The notes under the pieces: model-generated | The model's database searches: none | Told to the model about the DNA's origin: nothing | Seen by the model: the letters and a program-made list of their open reading frames with translations, nothing else | Part shown: positions 1 through 11,617 of the stretch, one piece after another | Position numbering within the stretch: the stretch's first letter is position 1 | Layout of the letters: each line of letters begins with the position of its first letter | Translations under genes and position numbers: made by a program | Assembly (NCBI GenBank): GCA_963921795.1 | Contig: OY997659.1 | Coordinates: 27,375,903-27,439,902, forward strand | Direction: 5' to 3' | DNA: 64,000 nt | From: Nannobrachium achirus | Lineage: Eukaryota > Chordata > Actinopteri > Myctophiformes > Myctophidae

Positions 1-966
1 TAATGTACGTCTCACTCCTGCTGATGTTAAGGACATCTTCCTAAGTGGTCTCACATCCCCAAGCTCCAGTGCCAGGCCAGATTTCCATTTCAAGTGTTTC
101 CATCCGCAGCATCTGACACTCTGGGCTGCACCGCTGGAAAGTTCTGAGAGCACGCGTCCTGCAGAATGGCACTAGAGATAAACCCTTTACTCTGTCACAA
201 CATGCGAGGCCAAATGAGCCAATAAAACAGATGACCCACGACCCCTTACAACGGGGACGTAAATAAAAGGAAAGCCTCTGGGGACGACCCCACCCAGCGC
301 TCACTACATGAGCCGAGGGGGGAAAACGTGCAGAAACCTAAACAAACACAACAAAGAAAACATGTACATGGAAAGGGAACTAATGGTCCTGAATAGATAA
401 CACTGAAATGGAGCGGCCATACATGGAGCACATTCTCATGAAACCCTCTTCAGGACACAGTCCTGTGTAAAGGGCCGTTCACACCAAACACCATAACTAT
501 TACCATAAGGATAATTATGTGTTAGCTTCCACCGATGAACAATAAAGTCAGTAAACAGTGTCAACAAACATGCACTGTGAAGTTCAGTTTTGTCAAGGCC
601 AACACAGAGGGAGAAAGAGAGAGAGATCTCAGAGATTCGTGCTGAAAGACGAAAATAATTGCGACCAAAGGTCGCAGTATAACATGAGAAATGTCGCAGC
701 TTGCTGCAACAATTGATCTCTTATTGTATGCTGCGTTCAAACTAGGGATGCAAATTATCGATTAATTCATTATTTGATAGTTGATAACCTTATCGATCGA
801 TTAACCGATTAATTGATAAGCGCAGAAACATAATTGCCTTGATGTATATAACATTAACGAGTGTCAATGAGCTTCAGCTGGACACAGATACACCCACACA
901 CACACCTCTTTGCAGTGCTCTATGTAGTCTGTCTCATTTTCTCCAAAAGCCGGTGTAGCAACTCAC
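1..966. other. dock9 intron 2 (partial), nothing coding seen
   Basis: This lies downstream of dock9 exon 2 in the direction of transcription and starts with its donor GTGAGT (rc of 961-966). No exon-like frame was found. It contains a purine-rich patch (about 605-630) and an AT-rich hAT-like fragment near 743-860. Confidence 0.6.
743..860. mobile_element. hAT-like fragment starting TAGGGATGCA
   Basis: The left terminus TAGGGATGCAAATTATCGAT followed by repeated ATCGATTAA motifs resembles the short TAGGG-type ends of non-autonomous hAT elements in fish. No matching right end or target duplication was found, so the boundary is approximate. Confidence 0.35.
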
Positions 967-1083
967 CTGGAAGTCCTCCAGAGGGAACTGCAGCATGTCT
1001 CTGAGAACATCACTGAGGATCTGGGTCTTCCTCTGCACCAGCACATTCTCATAGTCCAACGGCTCAATCACTTTGGGCTTCAC
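967..1083 (-). CDS. dock9: dock9 exon 2 (shared coding exon)
   Basis: A 117-bp exon of 39 codons, phase 0 at both ends. It is bounded by acceptor TTCCGCAG (1084 upward) and donor GTGAGT (961-966). It reads [14 protein letters not shown], then [14 protein letters not shown], then ends FPLEDFQ. Human DOCK9 as I recall it has the same arrangement ([27 protein letters not shown]), with the exon ending after DFQ. The segment is part of the conserved N-terminal extension that precedes the PH domain in DOCK-D proteins. Phase 0 lets any of the three first exons join it. A TTAA-flanked repeat begins only 28 bp upstream of the acceptor, so the branch point may lie in repeat sequence. Confidence 0.95.
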
Positions 1084-1111
1084 CTGCGGAACACAGACAA
1101 GACTCTTTTAA

Positions 1112-1551
1112 TTATGTTGCAATGATTTTTTCCGGCCAATGTCCCGCGTTGCCATGGTTACCATAGACTTCCATGTAATTGTGCAAGTGTGTAAAAAGTG
1201 CACGCCCATGCCTAGATGTGTAGATGCTGTTCACAGCTTTCAAACAAAAAAATCCGCTTGGAAATCCGTGCAGGCATTCATGATTTATCAGCCATTATGT
1301 TTTCTACAGATGTAAACAAACATGGCTGCCATGTTTGAAAGAATGGGTTGGTGTGGGGGTTAAACATGCAAGTTCGCGATCGCGATCATGCCTAATACAT
1401 TTCTGGAGGTCCAAAAAAAAAATTTGAAAATTTTTTTTTGAAAAAGTTTTTTTTTCTTTTTTCAAAAACGGCCCAAACTCGGGAAACTCGGGGTTGGCAC
1501 AGCACTAGTACCAATACAAACTCGGGAAACTCGGGGTTGGCACCATATGTG
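1112..1551. mobile_element. TTAA-flanked non-autonomous element, copy 1
   Basis: It is flanked by TTAA at 1108-1111 and 1552-1555. The interior matches the insertion at 54517-54974: both share the blocks CCATAGACTTCCATGTAATT, CACGCCCATGCCTAGAT or close variants, AGCTTTCAAACAAAAAAATCCG and GGCATTCATGA. Both end in CTCGGG-type repeats followed by a GGCA terminus. TTAA duplication is typical of piggyBac- and Kolobok-type transposons; no transposase is present. The left end sits 28 bp upstream of the dock9 exon 2 acceptor. Confidence 0.65.
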
Positions 1552-1586
1552 TTAATATGGAATTCATCATAATATAATATAACACA

Positions 1587-1760
1587 TTGATTGATTGATT
1601 GAAGACTTTATTAGAAGTTTGCATAGGAAAAGGTACAGTTTTATGACAGTACAGTTCACTGGTACAAGGTCAACTAAAAGGAGATCCTAGTAAGCTTTTC
1701 GGCTTATTTACACAGGAAACCTTTATGTATCTCATATAACATTGAATGACAGACAGATAG
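1587..1760 (-). mobile_element. LINE 3' end, 5'-truncated, copy A
   Basis: On the minus strand this ends in a TCAA-type simple tail (TTGATTGATTGATTGAA on plus) preceded by the blocks GGATCTCCTTTTAGTTGACC and AAACTGTACCTTTTCCTATG. The same blocks and tail recur on the plus strand at 28030-28229 and 53985-54174. Only the 3' UTR and tail remain. Confidence 0.7.
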
Positions 1761-2057
1761 AACACATGCAGTAGATATTGTCAGAAAAAAATCAATGCAA
1801 AAAAATATATACAGTAGATATTTACAACACAAACAGTGCTCAGTCTAATACTGACCAAGATACACTGAGAGATTTGATTTGGCAGGGAACGGTATTATCT
1901 TTCCTCTATAGTCAACCTTAGTCACCCAACAAAGAAAGATGCTTGAGGACTGAGGTCATTTGAACTACAGTAAATCTCTTATTCACTTACTAATAATGAT
2001 GACCATTTCTGTATATCTGACCTGTAGTCTTTTTCCATAGTCCACCTTAGATTATAG

Positions 2058-2224
<167 letters not shown>

Positions 2225-4569
2225 AACCTGATTAACCTTAGGCTAAAATGACTGGGAACTAAGCCAAAAATGTCCACTTGATATCTCAAAATCTAAAGGG
2301 GAAGATTGCCATGAAAACCTGTCTGTCCAATATTTTGGTCCGAAACAACACACAGTCTATTGTGAAATATTACCTGGGGTTTTAGGACCTTGGGACTACT
2401 TGAGGGACTCTAGGCATTATTATTTATTTTTTTACAAAATGAAAACAGCTTTTCAGTTTCCACTTTCTACTGTTCCACTTTGCAAATTCATCTAATCGAA
2501 AGTGAACGGGTCCAAAACACAAGGGTCAGTGGTGAAGATAGATCGCCTCAACACAGATCTCCTCGCACCCAAACAGCAGTAGTAGAGATGGAAACTATTC
2601 TGTAGGTGGAAAGTGAAGGCCACACTGAATAACAATTAAAAAATAAAAAGTAAAAGGAAAAAGGGATACCGAAGCAATGCTCTCGTGGGTCAAGCAGCAC
2701 AAGTTGACAGAGCACAGCATCTAAATGCACTACAGATGTAATAACAGAAGACAACCATCCCGGCGGGGCAGGATTCCATCATCCACAAGCTCAAATTATG
2801 GCTAGATGGTTTGATAAGTCTGAAAATTTGGCCTGTGAACGATCACAATCACAACACCTCCTGTGCTATTCCCAGGCCAAAAACTCAACGTTGGAAAACA
2901 ACAGGCAGTGATAGGCAGTGGTTAACAACATGTGTGCTACACAGTAAAATGCGTTGTTAATTTATCCATTTGTAATGACTTAGTCCAAAAGTGTACAAAT
3001 GTATGCTACATTTGTACTGTTTTCTTTAAAACACTTTACTTATATTATATTACTTATATTACTTATATTATTCATTTTCAAAAACATGAGTCACAGAGAT
3101 ATGGAGTCATACAGACAACAAAGCAAAGTAACAAAATTCAAAAGACAATAAATAGGGAAAACATAAATAGACTTCTCATATCATACAGTCCACATGTCCG
3201 CATGTTACTGTAGCCCTACTGTACATCCGATACATAATTACACACAAGAATAAAGGGGTTATTTGTCACTCACTCAAACAGGAGCAGTCACAGGTTAAAT
3301 ATTTAAACCCAAAGACAGTCTAAACCAAAAATATATATAGACTAAAACAAAACATTTGCTAATCTTTCTGTAAGAAATGTATTTCTTAAATTTGTTCTAT
3401 GTGCAATTTCTGTATGTTTATTATTTAATACTTTTAACCTACACTCTCAGAGTTGAATGAATACAGAGGATTGGACTGTGTATATACAGTAGGAGCAGAG
3501 AAAAAAACACAGCAGGGTATATCAGGTGGAGTAAATGGAACTGTACTGTAGCACTGGCTTTGGCCCCTTTGGAAACACATGCTCTCCGTTAGACACACCG
3601 TGACGGCCAACAGTACGAGGACTCTATCCACCCATGGAGGATACATCCGCCTCAGCAGCCCTGGGAGGGTCATAATGAGCTCATCCCTCCATGACAGGCA
3701 ACACACACATCACATCACACTGCCTTTCCAGGCAGGCACCGGAGAAAATAGAGCTACAACAGTACGGTGTCATGCTACTCTTCGATCCACGTATACAATA
3801 CAATGTTATCCTATACGGCGTGGAGGACGTCAGCCTTCCTTCTCATCTTTTGACCCATCTGGCGTGAGAGACGAGAAGATTCACTGTTATCTACATCTCC
3901 TTTTTTGGGGATAACAATGAGGCTACTTTTATTGTTATTCATGGCAATAGAGTGTATTGTCATGAATAATCTGTGACCTTCATTTCCTCCCCATGTACAC
4001 ACACGCAAACACACATGCGCTCTCGCGCACATGCACAGCACACACACCTAAAGACGATCATCTGACATCCATTAGCAAAACAGCAATGTGTACAGTATAC
4101 TCTATTTCTCTAAATCCTCTGGAACAGATGTGGATATTATACAATAAGGTGACGATGGAAGATTTGTGGTACATCATTCCACCCAGTAGATGTGTAATGT
4201 TGTCATGATCCCAATCCACTAAGATCCACTTGCCAGAGGCCTGATTGCACGGAGACCGTGTAGATAAAGTTGGCATTAGAGATAGCTATATGTAGTGCAG
4301 CCTCTCAACAGCACCAGCTGATAGGAGGAGGGATCTGATGCTGAAGTGTGTGTGAATCTAGCAGCCAGGGAGATAGCGGGGTGTGAAGTGAATAGTGTAG
4401 TGCAGCTAGAGCTTTAATCATGTAGGACAAGGTCTCTCGCTGACAAATAACAGATTTACAACAAAATACATGACGCAAGGCAACGTGCCGCAACGCTGTA
4501 CTACGATTAAGCACACTGTAAATATCCTGGGTGTTCATTTAACTACTGTAGTGTACAAACACACATTAA

Positions 4570-4884
4570 AGGAGTAGGAGTAGTTCACCCCCAAAATGAT
4601 TTTTTTTCTATTGATTACTCATGCCATGGAGAGTAGAGTTCAATAATATGTTTTGTTTTTTGTCACATTCCTAAGACAAAAATTTGATTAGAGTAAATTT
4701 ACCCCCATTGATTCCGGATGGGGACCCGCTTCGAAACGGGTCCCCATCGAATGGGGGAACATTTATTGTTATCACATTTTTGTCTTAGGAATGCGACAAA
4801 AAACTAAAAAATCTTATTGAACTCTAGTCTCCATGGCGTGACTAATCAATAGAAAAAAAGTCATTTTGGGGGTGAACTACTCAT
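4570..4884. mobile_element. Angel-like TTAA-flanked hairpin MITE, copy 1
   Basis: TTAA lies at 4566-4569 and 4885-4888. The whole unit is one imperfect palindrome: left end AGGAGTAG and GTTCACCCCCAAAATGA are mirrored by TCATTTTGGGGGTGAAC and CTACTC. The loop is GACCCGCTTCGAAACGGGTC. It matches 19064-19377, but each arm best matches the opposite arm of that copy, so the two are in opposite orientation. The end sequence resembles zebrafish Angel elements. Confidence 0.85.
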
Positions 4885-5501
4885 TTAAATGAACGCTCTG
4901 GATTTTATACTGTGTACAAATTAGGCTTCAAGAGCATGTTACCTCCACATCTGGAGCTGATAATGCTAGCATGATCACAGAGGGAGAGTCTTGAATATTG
5001 ACCAATTCTAAAGCGTGTGTGTGTGTGTGTGTGTTGCTGCCTGGCGGATCTCACAACGATAACACAGCACCTGGCGTCATGGACAGGCGGGACTGGTTCT
5101 CGTATCTCTCCCTCCATCGGTTTCAGAGACAGGGAGCGCGAGAGGAGGACGGGGAGGAGGCGGGTGCCACCCTGTCTGTCTGCCACCTGCGGCAGGCCTG
5201 AGACATTTATCAGGCGTCCTTGAGATGAGCAATGGCTTATTCAGAATTCTTCTACATAGAACACAATCGTCCACATGCCTGACCGACCCGATACGTTAAG
5301 CTCGCTGTGGGGTTGTCTCAAGACACACCGAGGGAGACAAGAGGAACAGAGGAATGGGGAAAGAGAGAATGTAAGTCGAGAAAGAGAGCCACAGAGAGAC
5401 AAATGAAACGGAGAGTGGGGGCAGACAGGTGAGGAAGTGAAGATGATTAAAGACTTGTATTACAGTAGATAACAGCACAGACAAACAATAGTGTCCACTG
5501 G

Positions 5502-5628
<127 letters not shown>

Positions 5629-7393
5629 TCTACATCACTATGATCTCAGAGTTGTAGTTGCACGCCGCTTTACAGCTCTTGCTCTGGCTTTAAACCCAAT
5701 GACTGTCAATGACACAGTGGCAACCTAAGCCCTAGATGACACTAGAACCACACGCCCGCCCCCAGTACCAACCTTTTCATAGCCTGAGACACAATACAAT
5801 GACAATTACACTTCAGCTTCAAGACAGACAGCCAATCACGTACCGGGAATATCCAAACATCCTGCACATATTGTACATGTGTGTCCATTCAGAGTTGAAG
5901 GCACTCAAACAATAGTTGTCGCAGAGGAACCAAAAAAACTGACAATAGGAACTTGTACCGAAACGAAATCTGAGGAACAGGCTTACGTATGTATTTCAAC
6001 TCTCCCACATTAATCTATTATGCTTTTAGCATCCCACAAACCTGGTGAAGTCCTAATGCACTTAAAAAACCTGCAATTACAGAAAAAAGGGGGCTTAACC
6101 ATCCAGATATTTCTTTTGTTCACGCTAAACAGATTTGGCCCCATTAATATTAGGGATGGTTTCCTCCTCTCACCATTTTTGGATTCCTAAACCCACTCTC
6201 CCCTGCTGATGACAATAATCTGGTCTATTGTCTGGCTCCATAGCCTCCCACTCTCTCCGTGTGCACTCCCCTCCACATCAGCACTGACTGAGCTGCCCCA
6301 CATGCTTATGTCAGTGACCAGAGGGGAGAGGTCAGACCACACTGTACACTATAAGCACTGGGTCAGAAAATGCCCATTCACAAGCAGGAGCCCAGTCATT
6401 CCCTCTCTGCCCACAGCTCTGACCATAATGAACATAGTGAATGGACCCGCTTCTCTGTTGCTGCAGAACCTTAAGTAAAGACAAAATGAACTCTGAGGTC
6501 TTGAAGATCCTTAACAAAACAACTGATTAATCTGGGAAAGGAAGCGAGATCCTGTTTTGCTGCTGACTAGTGCAGTATAAATACGTCCACTTAAAAAAAA
6601 AGAAAAAAGAAAACATGTAGCCTAAATAATGTAATTATTTTGTTATTTAGATACTTTAAGAGAATGGAGCCGTTTGTCCAACATCTGTAAGATTAACCCC
6701 AACAACCCTATTTTGGGCATGTCATTATACAGAAGATGACCATACGGTAGGTGAAGATTTCTTTTTCATAAATGTGCATATTGTTTCATACAATTTCAGG
6801 TTATTTTCTCAAATATAATCACTATTCACAACGAAGCATATAGCCTAGTGCTTAAGTCCGTAAATAAACACCAATTTGCAATAAGAAGTGACAGTTGAAG
6901 CTTGTGGTGCAGACTGTTCAGCTGCATCTCCCCAGGACAATGACAGCTGTCTCGCTACTAGGCACCAGCTCGGCTCCAATTCCATCACAGCACAGCAGTC
7001 TTTACCCAGGCTCAAACAATGTTACTGTACAGTTCCCCATATACATTTAATGTTTTGCTACTGACTGTTGTTCATAGAGATCATTGCAGAGACCCAGGAG
7101 GAAGTGGGTTTAAAATTTCAACCTGCCACGGATTATTTATATCGCTGTGTTGTTAAAGTTGACTTTTGAGCCGAATGGTGCTTTTTTATGAGGGGTGCTG
7201 CAGTAACTTTGTGTCGCACATAATATCCATTCAGGTAGTTTTAGCACCTGTCAAGGCCATCGCCCTCTCTGCTGCTGCTAACGTAGCACTTTTGAAATGT
7301 GACTACTGCCATTCCTCAACCATTGTGAGGAATCACCAAGAAATTACAAAAATGCTGAGTTTTCATATCTCACTCAAGCAGCTCTTGTTTTAT

Positions 7394-7715
7394 ACTTCAC
7401 AACTTTTTTTTTAAATCCTTCCAACTATCGCAGCCTTACTGATCATGGAGTTACAGTATCTATTGACCACAACAAATCAATACATAAGACAGTTACATGT
7501 ACATAGTAGTTCAACAAGTCATTGTACGGTATATATACGACAGGATAAATGTAATACTTCACCACAACTTTTTTTTAAATCCTTCCAACTATTGCAGCCT
7601 TACTGATCATGGACTTACAGTATTGACCATGACAAATCAATACATAAGACAGTTGCGTGTACATAGTAGTTCAACAAGGCATTGTACGGTATATGCGACA
7701 GGATGAATTTAATAG
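7394..7715. repeat. Tandem duplication, two copies of about 162 bp
   Basis: The blocks AAATCCTTCCAACTAT, GCAGCCTTACTGATCATGGA, AAATCAATACATAAGACAGT and TAGTAGTTCAACAAG occur twice in the same order with a period of about 162 bp. A few substitutions and a small deletion in the second copy show it is not an exact assembly duplicate. The pair ends about 70 bp from the donor side of the MQGR first exon. Confidence 0.9.
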
Positions 7716-7786
7716 CTTAGCAGTGAAGCATGCATGCACGTTTATTTTTTAAGTTTAATTCACACCCAAGTCCTTCCATGACTTAC

Positions 7787-7912
7787 CACCACCTGTGGCA
7801 CAGCGTCTACCTCTGATTCTGCAGCAGCAGCAGCAGCAGCCAGACTCTTGTACTGCTGCGGAGACTCAATGACCAGCTCTTTCTTGGGGGTTTTGTTCGC
7901 CCTTCCTTGCAT
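7787..7912 (-). CDS. dock9: dock9 alternative first coding exon (MQGRANKTP form)
   Basis: It runs from ATG at 7912-7910 for 42 codons to donor GTAAGT (7781-7786), ending in phase 0. The protein starts MQGRANKTPKKELVIESPQQ, continues YKSL, then has seven alanines (six GCT codons and one GCA), then ESEVDAVPQVV. Spliced to exon 2 it continues [14 protein letters not shown] with no frame break. The strong donor, the phase match and the protein-like composition support a real exon. I believe mammalian DOCK9 has similar alternative N-termini but cannot verify the exact form. The N-terminus is basic, unlike the canonical one. The GCT run is a trinucleotide repeat and may vary in length. Confidence 0.82.
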
Positions 7913-8608
7913 TGTCAACAGCTGTGGCAAGATATCTCCTCACTATTAGATCCCAAAGACAAGCGGACAGCCAGCATATCCAATGGCGAAAAGCCTTGTG
8001 GCAGGAAGAAAATAGCCAGGGAAGTTTCTCCTCCACACATACACACTCTCACCACTGACAGCTCTCCCTCTGCACACTGCTCTGGGCTCTGGGAGTCTGA
8101 AGAACACCCGGGACTCTCACACCCAGGCTGGAGGGATGGCCCCTCCCACACTCAGCTGTACTGCCTAGGGGAGTAACGCGCAAAAACACAGACGCACGCA
8201 CGCACTCGCACGCACAGACACACAACCAGAGTCATCCGACCCCTTGACATCCACCTGCATACTGACACAGGCCTGACAAAAAGGAAACTAAAAAGAGACA
8301 CATTCCTCAAGTATTACAGTCTGACCAGGGATCGTCCGTGCCTTCTGTATAGCAGGACAGCTGGAATGAGAGCTGCCTTCCGCCACTACGGCACTGACTA
8401 ACGAGGAGAATGAGAGGCAAACAGATGAATGCCGCAACGCAGCAATGTTACACACAGCTAAAGTATTTCTTCTGGAGAAGTAACATGAAGAAACCCCTCT
8501 GTAAAACACCAGTATGGCTGGTTGAGACCGAGTTCATAGCGAGTGCCTCTGATACTACATGGACACAGTTCTTGACCAAAATAAAGCCCCATACACCGCC
8601 ATCTAAAC

Positions 8609-8900
8609 CAGTGGTTCTCAACCTTTTCAGACTACAACCCCCTGAAATAATACATTTAGTTTAACTTCGTTCCACAGATACATTGAGAAAATAGCAGATC
8701 TACAAGCTATTTTCACAATGTGTGCCCTTTTCTTATATTGTTGGACAATTTGGCCAATATTCTACCAGTTTTTATAGTTATAGTATATTTACTTAAGTTT
8801 TTATGCAGTAATGGTCCTTTTTCTTTTCTTTATTTCTTTCGGGAAAGAATCATGTGGGGACTCGACCAGGGGATCCCAACCCACAGGTTGAGAACCACAG
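8609..8900. mobile_element. Non-autonomous hAT (Charlie-like) with perfect 8-bp TSD
   Basis: It starts CAGTGGTTCTCAACCTTTTC and ends GGTTGAGAACCACAG, so the termini are inverted. The 8-bp ATCTAAAC flanks both sides (8601-8608 and 8901-8908). It is 292 bp and has no transposase. It includes the recurrent motif AGCAGATCTACAAGCT. It lies about 700 bp upstream of the MQGR start codon. Confidence 0.92.
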
Positions 8901-9916
8901 ATCTAAACTGCACTATTACATTCTGTATGCCAGATATCATTGCTGTCGGGCAGAAACCAGGAAATGGGAAAATAACCTGTGTTCTGTGTTGTTATTTGGT
9001 CACAAGTATGTAGTAAGCCTAAGGGACCAATGGTTCCTCAGTCATGTGGCCCATAGGTCAGGAGCCTACCTCCTGCTTCCGTAGCATGAGGCAGCATGAT
9101 GTACAAGTACCCCCCCTGGACATGACGCTAGTATGTCACAGTCACAAACTCCTGTTAATACTTTTCACTGGTTAAATATTTATAAAACCCACACAGCCGG
9201 ACTTACCAGCTTTCAACCTGGCATCTCTATTATAGATCAAGTAGAAAATAAAAAGATAATGATTTAAAATAAAAAAGAAATTTGGAGATCCAAGGTTTCT
9301 GCCTGACAGTGACGATAGGTAATATATGACGTGTTGTGTTCAGTGGCCAAAACCAATGACTAAACGAAAAAAAAAAAAAGTTCGGTCAAACTTAACACTG
9401 GTTGCGACGATATCGCCAGATATTTTCAATGTATATGGACTGTACCGTAGCTGTGTGGAATCCTACAGAGTCTGTTTGTAATCACAGAGGGGTGGAGTAC
9501 AGATTAGACCTGACTCCTGTCTGCCCTCCTCCAGCCCCCCTGGTTGTTGATCCATCTGCTGGAGGGGCATTCCAGTGTGACGCAGCCCCCATACAGCCAA
9601 GCCAACCCACCTAGGAGTGGGCCTAGCCTGACCCTCCGGATTCCTCCGTGGGCCAAGAGGAGCGGGGAGGAGGATGTTATCTTTTCACGCCTGTGTCAGA
9701 GTTTAAACGCCATGGTGGGGGGAGGGGCCAGGCTGACTTTACAGCCGCCGGCCCGCCCCCCTTCTCCTCCCACTGTCACCTGCACCTCCCCAATGCCATC
9801 ATCACAGTACAGTACCAAACTACCCCCCACCACCACCCCCTTACCCAAATACCCATTAATAGTCACAATATTTACGACATCCTGACTATTCATTTAACTC
9901 TCCAAGTCCATTAACC

Positions 9917-10289
9917 CAGTGTTTCTCAAATGGGGGTGTTATTCGGGGGGGGGGGGGGGGGGGGGGGTGTTATTTCTCCGTACCTAGGGGAACGGAGAAA
10001 ATGGGAATATGTAGTTTACTGGGTAACAAACATTTACAGTCTTTGTGTGAACTTCTCATCTGTAAATTGTTAAAGCAAATTACATCAATACCTTGACTAG
10101 AACAACTGTTATTGAATAGAAAGCAATGTTTATTTGCTATTATGCCATTTTATTTTGAACATATTGTCATTGGGACTGGATTTTGATGTACATTTTATAA
10201 GCAAAATGCAGTAGTCAGGGGAAGCAGGAACTTGTACTTCAGAAATCAGTATAGGTGGTACTGCAACCAAAAATGTTTGAGAACCACTG
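9917..10289. mobile_element. Non-autonomous hAT element with poly-G tract
   Basis: It starts CAGTGTTTCTCAAATGGGGG and ends TTTGAGAACCACTG. The flanks CATTAACC (9909-9916) and CATTAAAA (10290-10297) agree at six of eight positions, fitting an aged target duplication. It contains a run of more than 20 G near 9946-9967. Confidence 0.8.
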
Positions 10290-11565
10290 CATTAAAATTC
10301 CTCCTAAGATTCTATTGAAGGCATGGAGAAAAGACTGGTACTGGGGAGCCTTAAACGATCATGACAGGTTCCACAATGGAATGTCTTACAATTCCGAGAG
10401 AGATCTTCCTGAGGGCAAGATACGCCAGCCCTCCCAGGGCTTAAAGAGTAGCAGGGGATGAGTCATCACCCACTTCCTGTCTCTGATAAGAGCTGTCTTT
10501 CCCTGTCGCTTTGCTGCAACAGACAGCCCATGCCGAGCTAGAAACCTTGATAGGTTTTTGAGATGGAATACCAATCGTCACAGCTACACTATATGCGAGG
10601 CAGGTGTTTTCCTGGGAAAAAGACTGCCCTAGATAGTCCAACATGTGTCAGCGTCACATCTTCACGCTATTTAAACCCCGTGTCATCGCCCGTTTATCTG
10701 CCACTGATTGGACGTGCACTCAAATAGTGGAGTGCACCCTCGTGTTAGCACGATACACTAGTGCTCCTACTTGACGACAATCGTGAGACGAATTTTTTTT
10801 TATCCAACATTCTTTGAAACACCCACTTTGTTTCAGCGAACGTCCTTCTTCGTTGACTGGGAAAGTTTATGACTTCTGGACCTGTTGGGAACCATTTGTG
10901 GTTCACGCCGCGGGCTCATTTTTGTGGGTCGAGGATAAATATCCCCCTTTTTAAATTTAATTTAAACAAATATAGAGTATATACTGTAAATATCATATAA
11001 TTTAGAAATATTTTTAAATGTAAAAGAAGTGAATCACAACTTTGCATCAATTAAAATACGTTTTTCATAAATAAAATCAGAAAATATAATAATGTCAATA
11101 AATAATTAAATACAAAATGGTTATAAGTGGTGAAAATAGCAGAGCTCACAACAACGCCTTGCTTCACACCGTGTTTACACTGACACTAAAGTAAACCATA
11201 ATTTGAGTGGTCTGGTACTATGGTGTGTAGCCTAATTGGACATTATTAGTTTTAATGTTACAGTAAGGTGACGCACGGGGAACAATGGCACATTAACAGT
11301 AGGGCTGTCCAACTTTGATCGTGGAAGCCTAATGTGTTTGAACAGAAACAGCAGGAGCTGCTGGCTTCCTCTCCCTGGCAGCTCCTATCTCTAGCAATAA
11401 GAGATAACTTCAAAGAGACTTCCTCTTATGCACCGCAGCCCTGCTACTGTATTCCCAGATGACTGACAGCTACTTGAGAGTACACACAACGCTGCCTTCA
11501 TAGTCAAGTCGGTGTGCTCAAGTGTTATTCCTATCTCTCCACTAAAATAGTACTTAGAAAATGTG

Positions 11566-11617
11566 ATGCTAGGTTTTTCCACTGGTACCACATGCTAGGT
11601 TTTTCCACTGGTACCAC
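11566..11617. repeat. 26-bp perfect tandem duplication
   Basis: A 26-bp unit beginning ATGCTAGGTTTTTCC and ending ACTGGTACCAC occurs twice back to back without mismatch. Confidence 0.95.
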
